DNA of 19,388 bases from Chrysochromulina parva. Taxonomy: Eukaryota > Haptophyta > Prymnesiales > Chrysochromulinaceae. A program made the position numbers and the translations under genes. The notes beneath the pieces are model-generated. The model saw only the letters and a list, made by a program, of their open reading frames with translations. It was not told the origin of the DNA and ran no database searches. Location of the stretch: contig PJAB01000891.1 in assembly GCA_002887195.1 (NCBI GenBank), forward strand, positions 1-19,388, read 5' to 3'. Of the stretch, positions 1 through 7,345 are shown one piece after another. Positions within the stretch are counted from its first letter, which is position 1. Each line of letters starts with the position of its first letter.

Positions 1-198
1 CCATCGCCGCCGCCGCCCTCTCCGCCGCCGCCCTCTCCGCCACCTCCCTCGCCGCCGCCACCAGCGCCGCCGCCGCCTGCTCCTCCACCCCCATCGCCGC
101 CGCCGCCCTCTCCGCCGCCACCCTCGCCACCGCCGCCCTCGCCGCCGCCACCATCGCCGCCGCCACCCTCGCCGCCTCCACCGTCCCCGCCGCCTCCT
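1..198 (+). repeat. Proline-codon repeat (PPPPS-coding CCG/CCT/TCG low complexity)
   Basis: Imperfect repetition of CCGCCGCC(A/G)CCCTCG-type units. In frame with the RhoGEF it gives P3-4 S/A blocks for about 66 codons. It continues off the left edge, so the full array length is unknown. Confidence 0.9.
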
Positions 199-1659
199 TT
201 ACAGCCTCGAAGCAGGGATGATGGCCTCGCCAGAGGCTGGGTTGGAAGCGGCGGGCTCGGAATCATAATTGGCGGGGCAGCCGGCGGCGCGATTGTGCTT
301 TGCCTAGCTGTATGTTCGTGCTGGCGCGGGTGCCGACGCAAGCAGCAGCAACGCCGTGACTCTGACCATCTGCCACGATGTACAAGAGAGGGCAGTACCA
401 GCACGTTCCCTCCGGCTGCCGTCTCGTACTATAACGATTACGATCGCAAGCTCGCACAGCGGACCTCAACTGACCAGCCGCCGCCTATGGCAACCGAGGG
501 AGTCTTCATCGCGCCCAGCTCATCGGGAGAACACGTCGTCGTGGCGGCAGCGGTGCCATCCGACATCGGTAGCAACGCGACGCTTGATCCAATGCAGGCG
601 ATCAGCTGGCAGCGCCGAAGGGCTGCCATCCAGCGTAGCCTGTCGGCCGAAAGCGCTGGCGGTGACGCGGGTGTGTGCGTACTGCGCGGCGCGTCCACGC
701 CCGGGTTCAAACTCGCCTCGAGCGATCTGCCCGGCGTTGCGGAGGCCGTTGCGCTCGCCGCCGCCTCGGCGGGCGATCGGCCGGGATTATTGTGGCCAAA
801 CTGTGGCCATGTACCGGCCGGCATGGGCGCGTCGATGCTCAGCCCTCACGAAATCGACCTGAAGATTCGCACCGACGTCTCGCGCGCCGTATCTGGCGGG
901 CGGAAGCCGAGCCCACCCTCCGCCAAGACGACGGACGGTCGCCGACTCATTTTCAGCCCCGGCGAGCGACGATCAAAGCAACATATCGTGCATGTGGACG
1001 CGCCAGTAGCGCACGCGTCACCGACGGCGACGGCGCTTAACCCGCAGGCAGAGAAGATCTGCGCTGAGGTGCGCCAGACTGAGGCGGCGTACTTGACTGA
1101 CCTGAGCATCGCGCTCTCTGTGTACGTGCGCCCCGCGATCGGCGAGCACATGCTGACGCCTGAGGACGCGCAGGCCATTTTTATCAACCTTGAGGAGCTC
1201 TACCGGTGCGCGTCGATCCTCTCGGAACTCATGGAGAGGCCAGGTGAATCTGTCGTTGTGCTCGCGAGCGCATTCATTAAGGTGACGCCCTTCTTCAAGC
1301 TGTACGCCTTTTACTGCCGCAGCTGTGAGCGCTCGCTCGCGACGCTCGCGCGCTGCCGTCTGGCAGTGCCCGGCTTCAACGAGTTTCTGCTGCGACAGCA
1401 GGCGCTGCCCGAGTGCCGCGGGTTACAGCTCGAGTCGTGCCTGATCAAGCCGGTACAGCGCCTGACGGAGTACCCACTCTTGTGGAAGGCTGTGCTCAAG
1501 AACACGGCTCGCTCGCACCCGGAGCGCGCGCTGCTCGAGAAGGCCGATGAGCTCGTGCGCACCGTCTCGATGGTCGTCAACCAGAAGCTGAAAGATGAGG
1601 TCGCGTACCTCAAGGCAGTGGAAGAGGCTAGCCCCACCGGATCGCGCTGGTTACGTTGA
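1..1659 (+). CDS. Transmembrane RhoGEF with Pro/Ser-rich ectodomain (5' partial)
   Basis: The frame is open from the window edge to a TGA at 1657-1659 (552 codons seen); its start lies upstream. Codons 1-66 are almost only proline with regular serine or alanine (PPPPSPPP pattern), as in hydroxyproline-rich wall/matrix glycoproteins. Codons about 85-108 form one glycine-zipper membrane helix (GLGIIIGGAAGGAIVLCLAV), followed by a Cys-rich juxtamembrane stretch (CSCWRGC) and a basic RRKQQQRR stop-transfer. Codons about 120-345 look disordered. Codons about 350-535 are a Dbl-homology domain: AEKICAEVRQTEAAYLTDL fits its first conserved helix, and LIKPVQRLTEYPLLWKAVLK fits the signature helix that contacts the Rho GTPase. 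DH domains catalyse GDP release from Rho/Rac. No PH domain follows: the protein ends about 15 residues after the DH. Inferred topology: rigid glycoprotein rod outside, GEF inside. A second possibility is that the Pro-rich part is cytoplasmic and the helix only an anchor. Confidence 0.87.
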   Translation, partial: PSPPPPSPPPPSPPPPSPPPPAPPPPAPPPPSPPPPSPPPPSPPPPSPPPPSPPPPSPPPPSPPPPLQPRSRDDGLARGWVGSGGLGIIIGGAAGGAIVLCLAVCSCWRGCRRKQQQRRDSDHLPRCTREGSTSTFPPAAVSYYNDYDRKLAQRTSTDQPPPMATEGVFIAPSSSGEHVVVAAAVPSDIGSNATLDPMQAISWQRRRAAIQRSLSAESAGGDAGVCVLRGASTPGFKLASSDLPGVAEAVALAAASAGDRPGLLWPNCGHVPAGMGASMLSPHEIDLKIRTDVSRAVSGGRKPSPPSAKTTDGRRLIFSPGERRSKQHIVHVDAPVAHASPTATALNPQAEKICAEVRQTEAAYLTDLSIALSVYVRPAIGEHMLTPEDAQAIFINLEELYRCASILSELMERPGESVVVLASAFIKVTPFFKLYAFYCRSCERSLATLARCRLAVPGFNEFLLRQQALPECRGLQLESCLIKPVQRLTEYPLLWKAVLKNTARSHPERALLEKADELVRTVSMVVNQKLKDEVAYLKAVEEASPTGSRWLR

Positions 1660-1961
1660 GGGTTGAATACCAGGTAACTCGACTTTGAACTTTCGAGAGA
1701 AGCGTAGTGTCTAGGGACTAGCCGCGTTAGAATGTCGTAGTCGAGGTAGTTCTCAATAGGATTAGGAAGAAAGCAGAAAAGGTCACGAAGGAACTGTGAG
1801 CTCTCAGAGTTGTAGTGATGTAGATTTTAGTCGAGAGCAGCTGAGATTTTACTATAATCTACGCGCCGTGCCTGTACTAGGTAACGGTGTATCCGGTTAG
1901 TGGCTCATCCAAGCCAAATTTCGTCACCTGTGCTGTGGTAGTAACTAGTATGGCAGAGAGT
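1660..1961. other. Convergent intergenic spacer
   Basis: This 302-bp gap lies between the stop codons of the RhoGEF (+) and the fibrillin (-) and must hold both 3' UTRs. It is visibly more AT-rich than its surroundings. I see no gene, no clear AATAAA signal and no RNA gene in it. Confidence 0.6.
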
Positions 1962-2855
1962 TTATCGCCCGGCGAATCCAATCACTCGGAGTTGAACGAC
2001 ACGTGCACCGCCGCTGTTGAGATCCTGTGCAATGCGAATGCGCGGGCCGACGTACTGACCATCAACGACACGGTACGTCTCGCCCCGCAGCGGCAGGGGC
2101 ATGCAAGCTCGTCCGATGTTTGCCTTTTCTGCACGGCCCAGGGTCACTGTGCCGCAGAGCGCACCCGCGGTGATGTCCACGCGGAATCGCTTGGGCGAGC
2201 GCATGTCGGCCGGCTCGTTGTCACGCCACGCTCCGGCAGCGCGGATCTCGAGCGAGGGCCCGACGAGCTCAGCGACATTTATCACATCCGAGCGCGAAAA
2301 GATCTGGTATTGCTCGTTGGAGGGCAATTGCAGGAGTGGCGCAGGCGACGAATTGGGCGATCTTTGCAAGTAGGCAAGGCGCCACTTACCACGCGCCGCG
2401 TCCACATTCCAAGGCACACGCAGCGTCACGAGCTCGTCTATGAGACTATCCACGATCATCCGCTCAGACGCTGAGAAGCTGCTCGGCCTCCGGCCTTGCA
2501 GGATCTCGAAGAGTCGCGCGGCAGCTTGTGGCTCGTTGGCATCTGTGGCGGCGAGTAACGGTTGCGCCCGTGCGCCAAGGCAGATTGCCATGAGAGCACC
2601 CAAAGCCTGGGTGAAACAACCGCGGCGGCAAAGTACGGGATGTTGCGATGAATCGGTACGCATGACTCCCGATTTTTTACCACAAACCGTCCATTGGTGT
2701 GAATGTGTGTGTGTGAATGTGAATGTGTGTCTGTGTGACTTCTGACACGTGTTCGCTGTGAAGCTCCGACCGGGCATCGGGCTGTGAACGCTGACACCGG
2801 GAGATCGTTTGCAATTCGCTGTGGTACTCACGTGAGACGTGTCACGAATCAGCAT
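1962..2855 (-). CDS. Plastid-lipid-associated protein (PAP/fibrillin family)
   Basis: Fibrillins are lipocalin-like lipid-binding proteins of plastoglobules, thylakoids and stroma. The C-terminal 190 residues carry the family pattern: an N-terminal helix pair (AARLFEILQG, IVDSLIDELV), the GKWRLAYLQRS strand (family consensus G-x-W-x-L-x-Y), LPSNEQYQIF in the middle, and the closing YVGPRIRIAQD strand (family: Y-L-D-x-x-L-R-I-x-R). The N-terminus is uncertain. Model A (preferred): ATG at 2855-2853, eight codons (MLIRDTSH), an intron 2831-2607 with a perfect GTGAGT donor and a TTTCACCCAG acceptor, then ALGALMAICLGARAQP, giving a 222-residue protein with a signal-like hydrophobic start ending in ARA. 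Model B: unspliced from ATG 2663 (233 residues, MRTDSSQHPVLCRRGCF...), where RR before a hydrophobic stretch and ARA would resemble a thylakoid Tat signal. Both keep the same domain. No plastid-transit motif can be confirmed by eye. Confidence 0.82.
   Translation of the reverse strand: MLIRDTSHVSTTANCKRSPGVSVHSPMPGRSFTANTCQKSHRHTFTFTHTHSHQWTVCGKKSGVMRTDSSQHPVLCRRGCFTQALGALMAICLGARAQPLLAATDANEPQAAARLFEILQGRRPSSFSASERMIVDSLIDELVTLRVPWNVDAARGKWRLAYLQRSPNSSPAPLLQLPSNEQYQIFSRSDVINVAELVGPSLEIRAAGAWRDNEPADMRSPKRFRVDITAGALCGTVTLGRAEKANIGRACMPLPLRGETYRVVDGQYVGPRIRIAQDLNSGGARVVQLRVIGFAGR
2607..2831 (-). other. Proposed fibrillin intron 1 (225 bp)
   Basis: The donor is CAC|GTGAGT and the acceptor TTGTTTCACCCAG|GCTTTG, phase 0. 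It contains a (CA)n-rich stretch and an A6 run unlike coding sequence here. It is a multiple of three and stop-free, so retention would keep the frame. Confidence 0.55.
2696..2741 (+). repeat. TG/CA microsatellite
   Basis: An imperfect GTGTGAATGTGTGTGTG tract. On the fibrillin strand it reads as CACACA/CATTCACA and lies inside the proposed intron or 5' leader. Confidence 0.9.
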
Positions 2856-2913
2856 TCTCGGACGTGAGCTCGTTAAGGGATTGAATGTTTAGAATGCCGC
2901 GGGAGCTCGCCAT
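2842..2913 (-). CDS. Possible upstream ORF of fibrillin (23 codons)
   Basis: ATG at 2913-2911 sits in a strong context (GCCATGGCG) and opens a 23-codon frame, MASSRGILNIQ..., ending in TGA at 2844-2842. It overlaps the proposed fibrillin ATG (2855) in another frame, so if it is on the transcript it would be a repressive overlapping uORF. It could equally lie upstream of the transcription start. Confidence 0.25.
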   Translation of the reverse strand: MASSRGILNIQSLNELTSENADS

Positions 2914-3351
2914 GGCGCGAGCCCCTTCGCTCCCCACCGTATCCTCCGGCTGGTGGCGGGAGCGCGTAGGAGCGCGCGTAGCGTGCTCTGGTTCCTAAAA
3001 CTCGCCGGGGCTACCTTCACCCCGCCCCCGGCCCAACCGCCCTCCTTCTGTTAACTCGCCCGCGGCGAGAAGACAAATCTGAAGCAGAAGTAACCCGCTA
3101 CAGGCATCAGGCTTCACGCGGATCGCGGCACGTACTGTACAGTACACGTTGGAGACGGACAGAGACCGACGTGTCCAAACATGGATCCGTCGCGGTCGTT
3201 GCATCCTTCGCCGCAACACTGCCCAGCGCAATGTCGCTGGAGTTCATCATGTTACTTCGAGATACGGCCTGGGGCAGAGTAGGCATACGTTTTCTTTCAC
3301 CTGCTCCCACTCATTCCTGTGGACACTCCATGCGCTGCGTGCTGCTCCCTC
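2856..3351. other. Spacer: fibrillin promoter plus kinesin-1 3' UTR
   Basis: This 496-bp gap lies between two genes that read leftwards (- strand). It holds a 14-bp perfect palindrome GTACTGTACAGTAC at 3132-3145, a short direct repeat (GGAGCGCGTAGGAGCGCGCG) near 2959-2978, and the possible uORF described above. I see no other coding signal. Confidence 0.5.
3132..3145. promoter_or_regulatory. 14-bp perfect palindrome GTACTGTACAGTAC
   Basis: A perfect dyad upstream of fibrillin and downstream of the kinesin-1 stop. A homodimeric factor site is possible, but nothing else in the sequence supports that. Confidence 0.3.
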
Positions 3352-6300
3352 TCATCCGCGTGCGCTCAGCGGCGCGGCGCCCTTCTTGCGCAGCAGCGGG
3401 TTGAGGTTGCGGTTCTCATCGGTTGTCATCGTGGGCGCCACCAGCTTGCTCGGCGCCGCCAGCTTGCTCGGCACTAATGGCTTCGGCTGCGACGTGAGCC
3501 GCGCTGCTACCGCCGCCGCCGTGCCGCGCGGCACTGCCTTGAGGGTGCACGGGGGCGGTGCGTCCGACAGCGGAGTCGGCGGCGGCTCGGGCGGCGGCGG
3601 CGGCGGCTCGGGCGGAGGCGGCGGCGGTTCGGACGGCGGCGGCGGACCCTCGGACGATGCGGGCTCGGATGCAGGGGGAGGGGGCGGTTGAGGGGGCGGC
3701 TGAGGGGGCGGCTCCTCCGACTCCTCGACAAGTCCTGGAAGTAGTGGCGACCTTGTGCTCCCAGCCGACGAGCGACCTCCAGTGATCTCCAGCCCGACCT
3801 CCAATGATCTCCAGTGACCTCCAGTAATCTCCCCCTCCAGCCCGCCGCCGAGTGTCGAGCGCTTCGAGCGCGCGCGACCTCGCGAAGACGAGATGAAGCC
3901 GCATGCAAGAGCGCCCGACACGGCGGGATCGGCGGCGACCGGCTCGGCGGCATCAGTGGGCGGCGGCTGCGGCTGCGCTATGTCCGCTTCTGCAGACGGC
4001 GGCAGTGCGGCAGTGGCAGAGTCGTCATCGGTGGGCGGCGGCGCTGGCAGCGCCCCTGGCAGCGGCGCTCGCAGCGGCAGAGCTTCGGCGGCCGACGCCG
4101 CGGGTGGCTGGAGTTCGGCCCCCGGGGGAGGCGTGTCAGCCTCCTGCGAGTCATACCACACCATCTCGCGACGCGGCGTTGCCGTCCGGGGCGCGCCGGC
4201 CAGCGCGCGCGCCACCTGAGCCTCCATCCGTGCTGCTGCCGCCTCGGCCCGCGCCTCCTCCGCTTGAGCCTGTTCTCGCCTGGCCGACTCCTGTAGCAAA
4301 GTCACCTTTCGCTCGAGGGCCTGCACGCGCGAGCGCTCGATTTGGAGCTCGTGTGTTACGGTCGCAACGGTTGCATCGACGCGGGCACCGACCCCGCCGC
4401 CGCCGTCCGCGTCCATCTTTTCGCCTCCTGCCGCGCTCGTAACCTCACGGCTGCGCAGCAGGTGTTGGCCGAACGCTTCCTTCGACTGGAAGCACTCACT
4501 GAGCGCGCCGAGCTGAGCGTCGGCTCCGGTTCGCGTGCATAGCGTCTGGTCGACCGTTGCGGACTGTACAATACGCAGCTTCGTGTCGTGCGCACCCGAC
4601 GCACCGCCCAACTTGGACGAGACATGCAAGAGCCGCTGCTGAGCGAGCTGCTGCAGCTGCTGCTTGAGCTGCTCGTTCTCTGCCTGAGCCGCGAGCGCCT
4701 CTCCCTTGCACGCCTCCAAGGGCTCGAGCTCGCGTATGCGGCGCGCTTGCTCACGGATCTGCATCTTGAGCGTCTCGACGGCCTTCGCCAGCTCGGTCGG
4801 GTCCTCCTCGGGCAGCGTGCCCATCTCTTTTTGAAGAGCAATCTCTTCGAGGTCGACGAGCTGCCGGCGCAACCGATTGATGCCCTCGCGTGAAGTCCGT
4901 TCGTTCGCCGCCCCGTCACCACTCGCGCGGCTGCTGCAGCTCGTCTTCTCCAGGCCCGAGAGCAGTTGGAAGCGCTCGACCAGCCCGTAGAGAAGCTCTA
5001 CCTGCACATGGATGAAGGAGTCCATCAGAGTCCATCAGAGTCCATCAGAGTCCATCAGAGTCCATCAGAGTCCATCAGAGTCCATCAGAGTCCATCAGAG
5101 TCCATCAGAGTCCATCAGCGGCAATACCTCCTCCTCTCGCTTCTTGAGCGAGATTGCGATCTCGTCGCCCTTGGAGCGCTCCTCGAGCAGCTCGGCCTGC
5201 GCCGCCTGTGCCGCCATCTCGGCCGCCTCGCACTGCTCGCGTAGCAGCTCCACCTCCGCCGCGGAGAGGCCACCGCCGCTGCCACCCGCGCCCACGCTGC
5301 CGCCGCCCGTCGGCTCAATCGCCTCCCCGAGCAAGTCCTCGCCGTCGAGGAGGCTGTCGATGAGCGACGGGCATCCACCAGCACCGAGCGCCACGCCGGC
5401 TGCCGCGCCGCCGCCAGCGCCACTACCGAGGGCGCCCCCCTCAACAGACGCAAGCCGCTCCTTAACGGCAGCGAGTTCGCGTCTGAGAGCGTCGTTGGCG
5501 CTCCGCAGCTGTGCCGCCGAGAGCACGCGGTTCACCACAGCGGCGTTCTTGACGCGCTTGCACTGCGTGGCGAAGCGGAGCGTCGAGTGCGTCTCGGGCG
5601 CGTGCACCGTCGCAGGCGAGCAAGCGACGAGCATCATGGTCTTCGAGTTTCCGCCCAGAGACTCTTGGAGGATGCGCGTCAGGCGCGAGTTGCGGTACGG
5701 GATGTGGGGTTTGCCTTCGGAGAGGGCGGCGATGACGAGGCAGAGGGTCGAGAGCGATGCGTTGATCTTCTTTGCCTCGTTGAGCGTCTCGCCGCTCGAG
5801 CCCGTCTTGGCCACCTTCTCCGAGCCCGCGAGATCGGCGATGTTTAGCTTTGACACCTTGGTCGAGCCGTCTCGCAGTCGCTGGTGCACCGTGATCGTCA
5901 GCAGCGCGTGCGAGCGCGAGGACTGCGCATTCATGAGCGTGGCCCCGACGACCCGGCTTGCATTCCCGCACGAGAGGATCTCGAGCACGTCATTCTCACC
6001 CATCACTGGCACCTCCGTCAGGCCCTCGACATACACGCCACGGCCGCCGATGGCTTCGCGTATCGCGAGGCTGGTCCCGGGCTTGACGTCGCGCTGCGGC
6101 GGCTGGAGCAGGTCGCGCACATTCTCCATGTAGATCTCAAGATACGAGCAGCTGACGGCAAACTCGGCCGCACCCGAATCATCCGCGACGATTGACTCGA
6201 AGAGCTGGCGCACCGCACGCGGCAGCAGGCCGAGCTCGCTGTCGTCGCCGCCGAGCACACCCATGACCGAGTGCGTCTTTCCGGCGCCGGTTTGGCCGTA

Positions 6301-6579
6301 GGCGAGGATTGTTGCATTATAGCCCTGCATCACGGCATCCACGAGCCCGGACGCGTGCGCGTACACGTCCGCCTGCGATGCGTCTGGCGAAAGGACGGCA
6401 TCGACAGCGTAGCTGTGGCCAGAAGACTCATCGGGGCCCACCCAGACAGAGCGCCCGTCGTCGCCAAAGCGCGGTGCACCGGGCGACGCTCCGTCGCGCC
6501 CGAGCTGCGCCTGCTCGCGCTCGTTGAGTGGCCGGAAGCGTGCCACCACTTTGATGGCCTCGGAATCCTTCGCCGCCAT
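3352..6579 (-). CDS. Kinesin-1-type heavy chain motor (3 exons)
   Basis: ATP-driven plus-end microtubule motor by family. Exons: 6579-5128, 5001-3879 and 3776-3352, giving 999 residues; all junctions stay in frame. The motor is residues about 8-345: IKVVARFRP strand, P-loop GQTGAGKT at 95-102, switch I NAQSSRSH at 217-224, switch II DLAGSE at 249-254, and the IPYRNSRLTRILQESLGGN helix. SEKVAKTG and a neck reading VVNRVLSAAQ resemble kinesin-1 (KIF5) rather than other classes. Next come coiled-coil blocks (LRRELAAVKERL; KEMGTLPEEDPTELAKAVETLKMQ; LEKRVNL-like heptads KVTLLQESARREQAQAEE). The last ~230 residues are Pro/Ala-rich with PPPPPPEPPP runs and end in LNPLLRKKG. No IAK autoinhibition motif is visible, so light-chain regulation is doubtful. 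ATG at 6579 follows an AT-rich leader and gives the expected MAAKDSEAIKVV start. It is divergent from the costars gene. Confidence 0.93.
3770..3834 (-). repeat. Degenerate 10-bp tandem repeat (GGAGRTYAYT)
   Basis: About six units of GGAGATTACT/GGAGGTCACT/GGAGATCATT on the minus strand, with one unit disturbed (GGAGGTCGGG-CT). It fills the 3' half of proposed kinesin-1 intron 2. Confidence 0.85.
3777..3878 (-). other. Proposed kinesin-1 intron 2 (102 bp, frame-neutral)
   Basis: The donor is GCGAG|GTCGCG and the acceptor CTGGAG|GTCGCT, phase 1. The 8-mer GAGGTCGC occurs at both ends exactly 102 bp apart. It contains a degenerate 10-bp repeat, GGAG(A/G)T(C/T)A(C/T)T. It has no stop and is 34 codons long, so retention would insert GRARSKRS...LEVGLEITGG-type sequence without breaking the frame. 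It is called an intron because it resembles the better-supported introns; it may instead be coding. Confidence 0.5.
5002..5127 (-). other. Kinesin-1 intron 1 (126 bp), filled by 10-bp tandem repeats
   Basis: The donor is GAG|GTATTG and the acceptor CATGTGCAG|GTAGAG, phase 0, joining ...KKREEE to VELLYGLVERF. The frame upstream would otherwise stop inside the repeats. The exon after the intron begins with the same GTA as the intron (AGGTA at both ends). Confidence 0.85.
5021..5120 (-). repeat. Perfect 10-bp tandem repeat, 10 copies
   Basis: TCCATCAGAG on the + strand: nine identical copies plus a tenth ending in CG. On the gene strand the unit is CTCTGATGGA, so every copy presents a CTGAT that fits the branch-point pattern yUnAy. 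The array is about 80% of intron 1. Confidence 0.97.
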
Positions 6580-6876
6580 GGTATTTGAAAAGACACAAAC
6601 CCGAGACCACGTTGTCGTGAGCGCTCAATGAACATGTTTTTCCACCGACGATGTCACCATCATGAGAGATACATGTAAGTGATCCCGCCCACGACCCACC
6701 GCGATGTATCCGGATAAGCCTGGTCTAGCTTTAGCAGGGACCGGGTTGTCGCGCTCACCAGGCTGCGTTTTGTGTAGTTTTGATGAACCGCAATTCAACG
6801 TTTCAACGCGCGATCAGGTTTACTAGGCTTGTTTTTCGAGGTCCCATTCACAGACAACGAGTTTTCACGCGCCCAC
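6580..6876. promoter_or_regulatory. Divergent promoter region, kinesin-1 / costars
   Basis: This 297-bp gap lies between two outward-facing starts and must hold both promoters and 5' UTRs. It is AT-richer than the genes around it. I see no clear TATA element. Confidence 0.45.
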
Positions 6877-7234
6877 ATGTGAGCGACGGCGGCGGCGTCG
6901 GCTCAGCCATGCGCGGCGGCGGGATCGCGCACCCTTCTAACGCACGTTACCACTCATTCGCAGGGCGGCCGAAGTGCAGGAGATGATGGACAAGGCCAAG
7001 ATGGACATTGTGATGGCCACGCTGAAGGCGCAGGATGGTAAGTGCACCTTCGCCTATCTGTTCGAGGAGGCGGAGAAATTGCATTGCGACGTGCTGAGCG
7101 CGGCCCTCAAGTCCATGAAGAAGGACAAGGTGATTGCCTTCGAAAGCATGATGCCGCTGCTCCTCATGCCGAGGGACGAGAAAGTTGAGATCGTGCTGCT
7201 AAATGCAGACTATGACGCACGTGCTCCCAAGTGA
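6877..7234 (+). CDS. Costars-family protein, start codon split by an intron
   Basis: Exon 1 contributes only AT (6877-6878); exon 2 is 6964-7234, giving 90 residues beginning MAAEVQEMMDKAKMD. Costars proteins (about 80-90 residues; also the C-terminal domain of ABRA/STARS) are linked to actin dynamics and cell motility. The match is by pattern: helix KMDIVMATLKAQDGKCTFAYLF, then FEEAEKLHCDVLSAALKSMKK, then the winged-helix-like end KDKVIAFESMMPLLLMP...VEIVLLN; compare the family's GKLSVKFGVLF, LVGTLKAAKRRK and VDIILL. Without splicing the first in-frame ATGs are at 6983 and 6986 (MMDKAKMD), which would also give a near-complete domain. I prefer the spliced start because the resulting ACATGGCG context is good and donor, branch site and acceptor are all strong. 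It converges on KDM5 with a 111-bp gap. Confidence 0.82.
6879..6963 (+). other. Costars intron (85 bp) interrupting the ATG
   Basis: The donor is CAT|GTGAGC, with a consensus branch-point motif CTAAC at 6937-6941, 22 bp before the acceptor CATTCGCAG|GGCGG. Phase 2. Unspliced RNA reads ATG TGA at this site; spliced RNA reads ATG GCG. Confidence 0.72.
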
Positions 7235-7328
7235 GGATACTATGGAGACGCGCCGTCGCGGCTTGAGCTTGCGCCTTGAGTTGCTTTGGTGGGCACTCTT
7301 GTTCCATACCGTTCACTATCTGTGATAC

Positions 7329-7334
7329 AATAAA
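7329..7334 (+). terminator. AATAAA poly(A)-signal-like hexamer
   Basis: The hexamer lies 95 bp after the costars stop and just before the end of the convergent KDM5 gene, in an AT-rich patch of otherwise GC-rich DNA. Use of AATAAA in this organism is not established. Confidence 0.35.
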
Positions 7335-7345
7335 TTAAGCGCACG

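Noticed and set aside
1..198. Pro-rich start considered as an independent wall-protein gene ending before the RhoGEF
   Set aside because: The frame runs without a stop or clear splice site from the Pro-rich part through the helix to the DH domain.
3149..3691. Glycine-rich + strand frame (GGGGSGGGG)
   Set aside because: It is the reverse complement of the kinesin polyproline tail, with no independent support.
5021..5120. Regular repeat array considered as CRISPR
   Set aside because: Perfect 10-bp head-to-tail repeats with no spacers inside an intron of a eukaryotic gene.
5012..6133. Long open frame on the + strand opposite the kinesin motor (373 codons), Ser/Pro/Arg-rich
   Set aside because: It is antisense to a complete, motif-bearing kinesin and starts in the intron repeat; long shadow frames are expected in GC-rich coding DNA.
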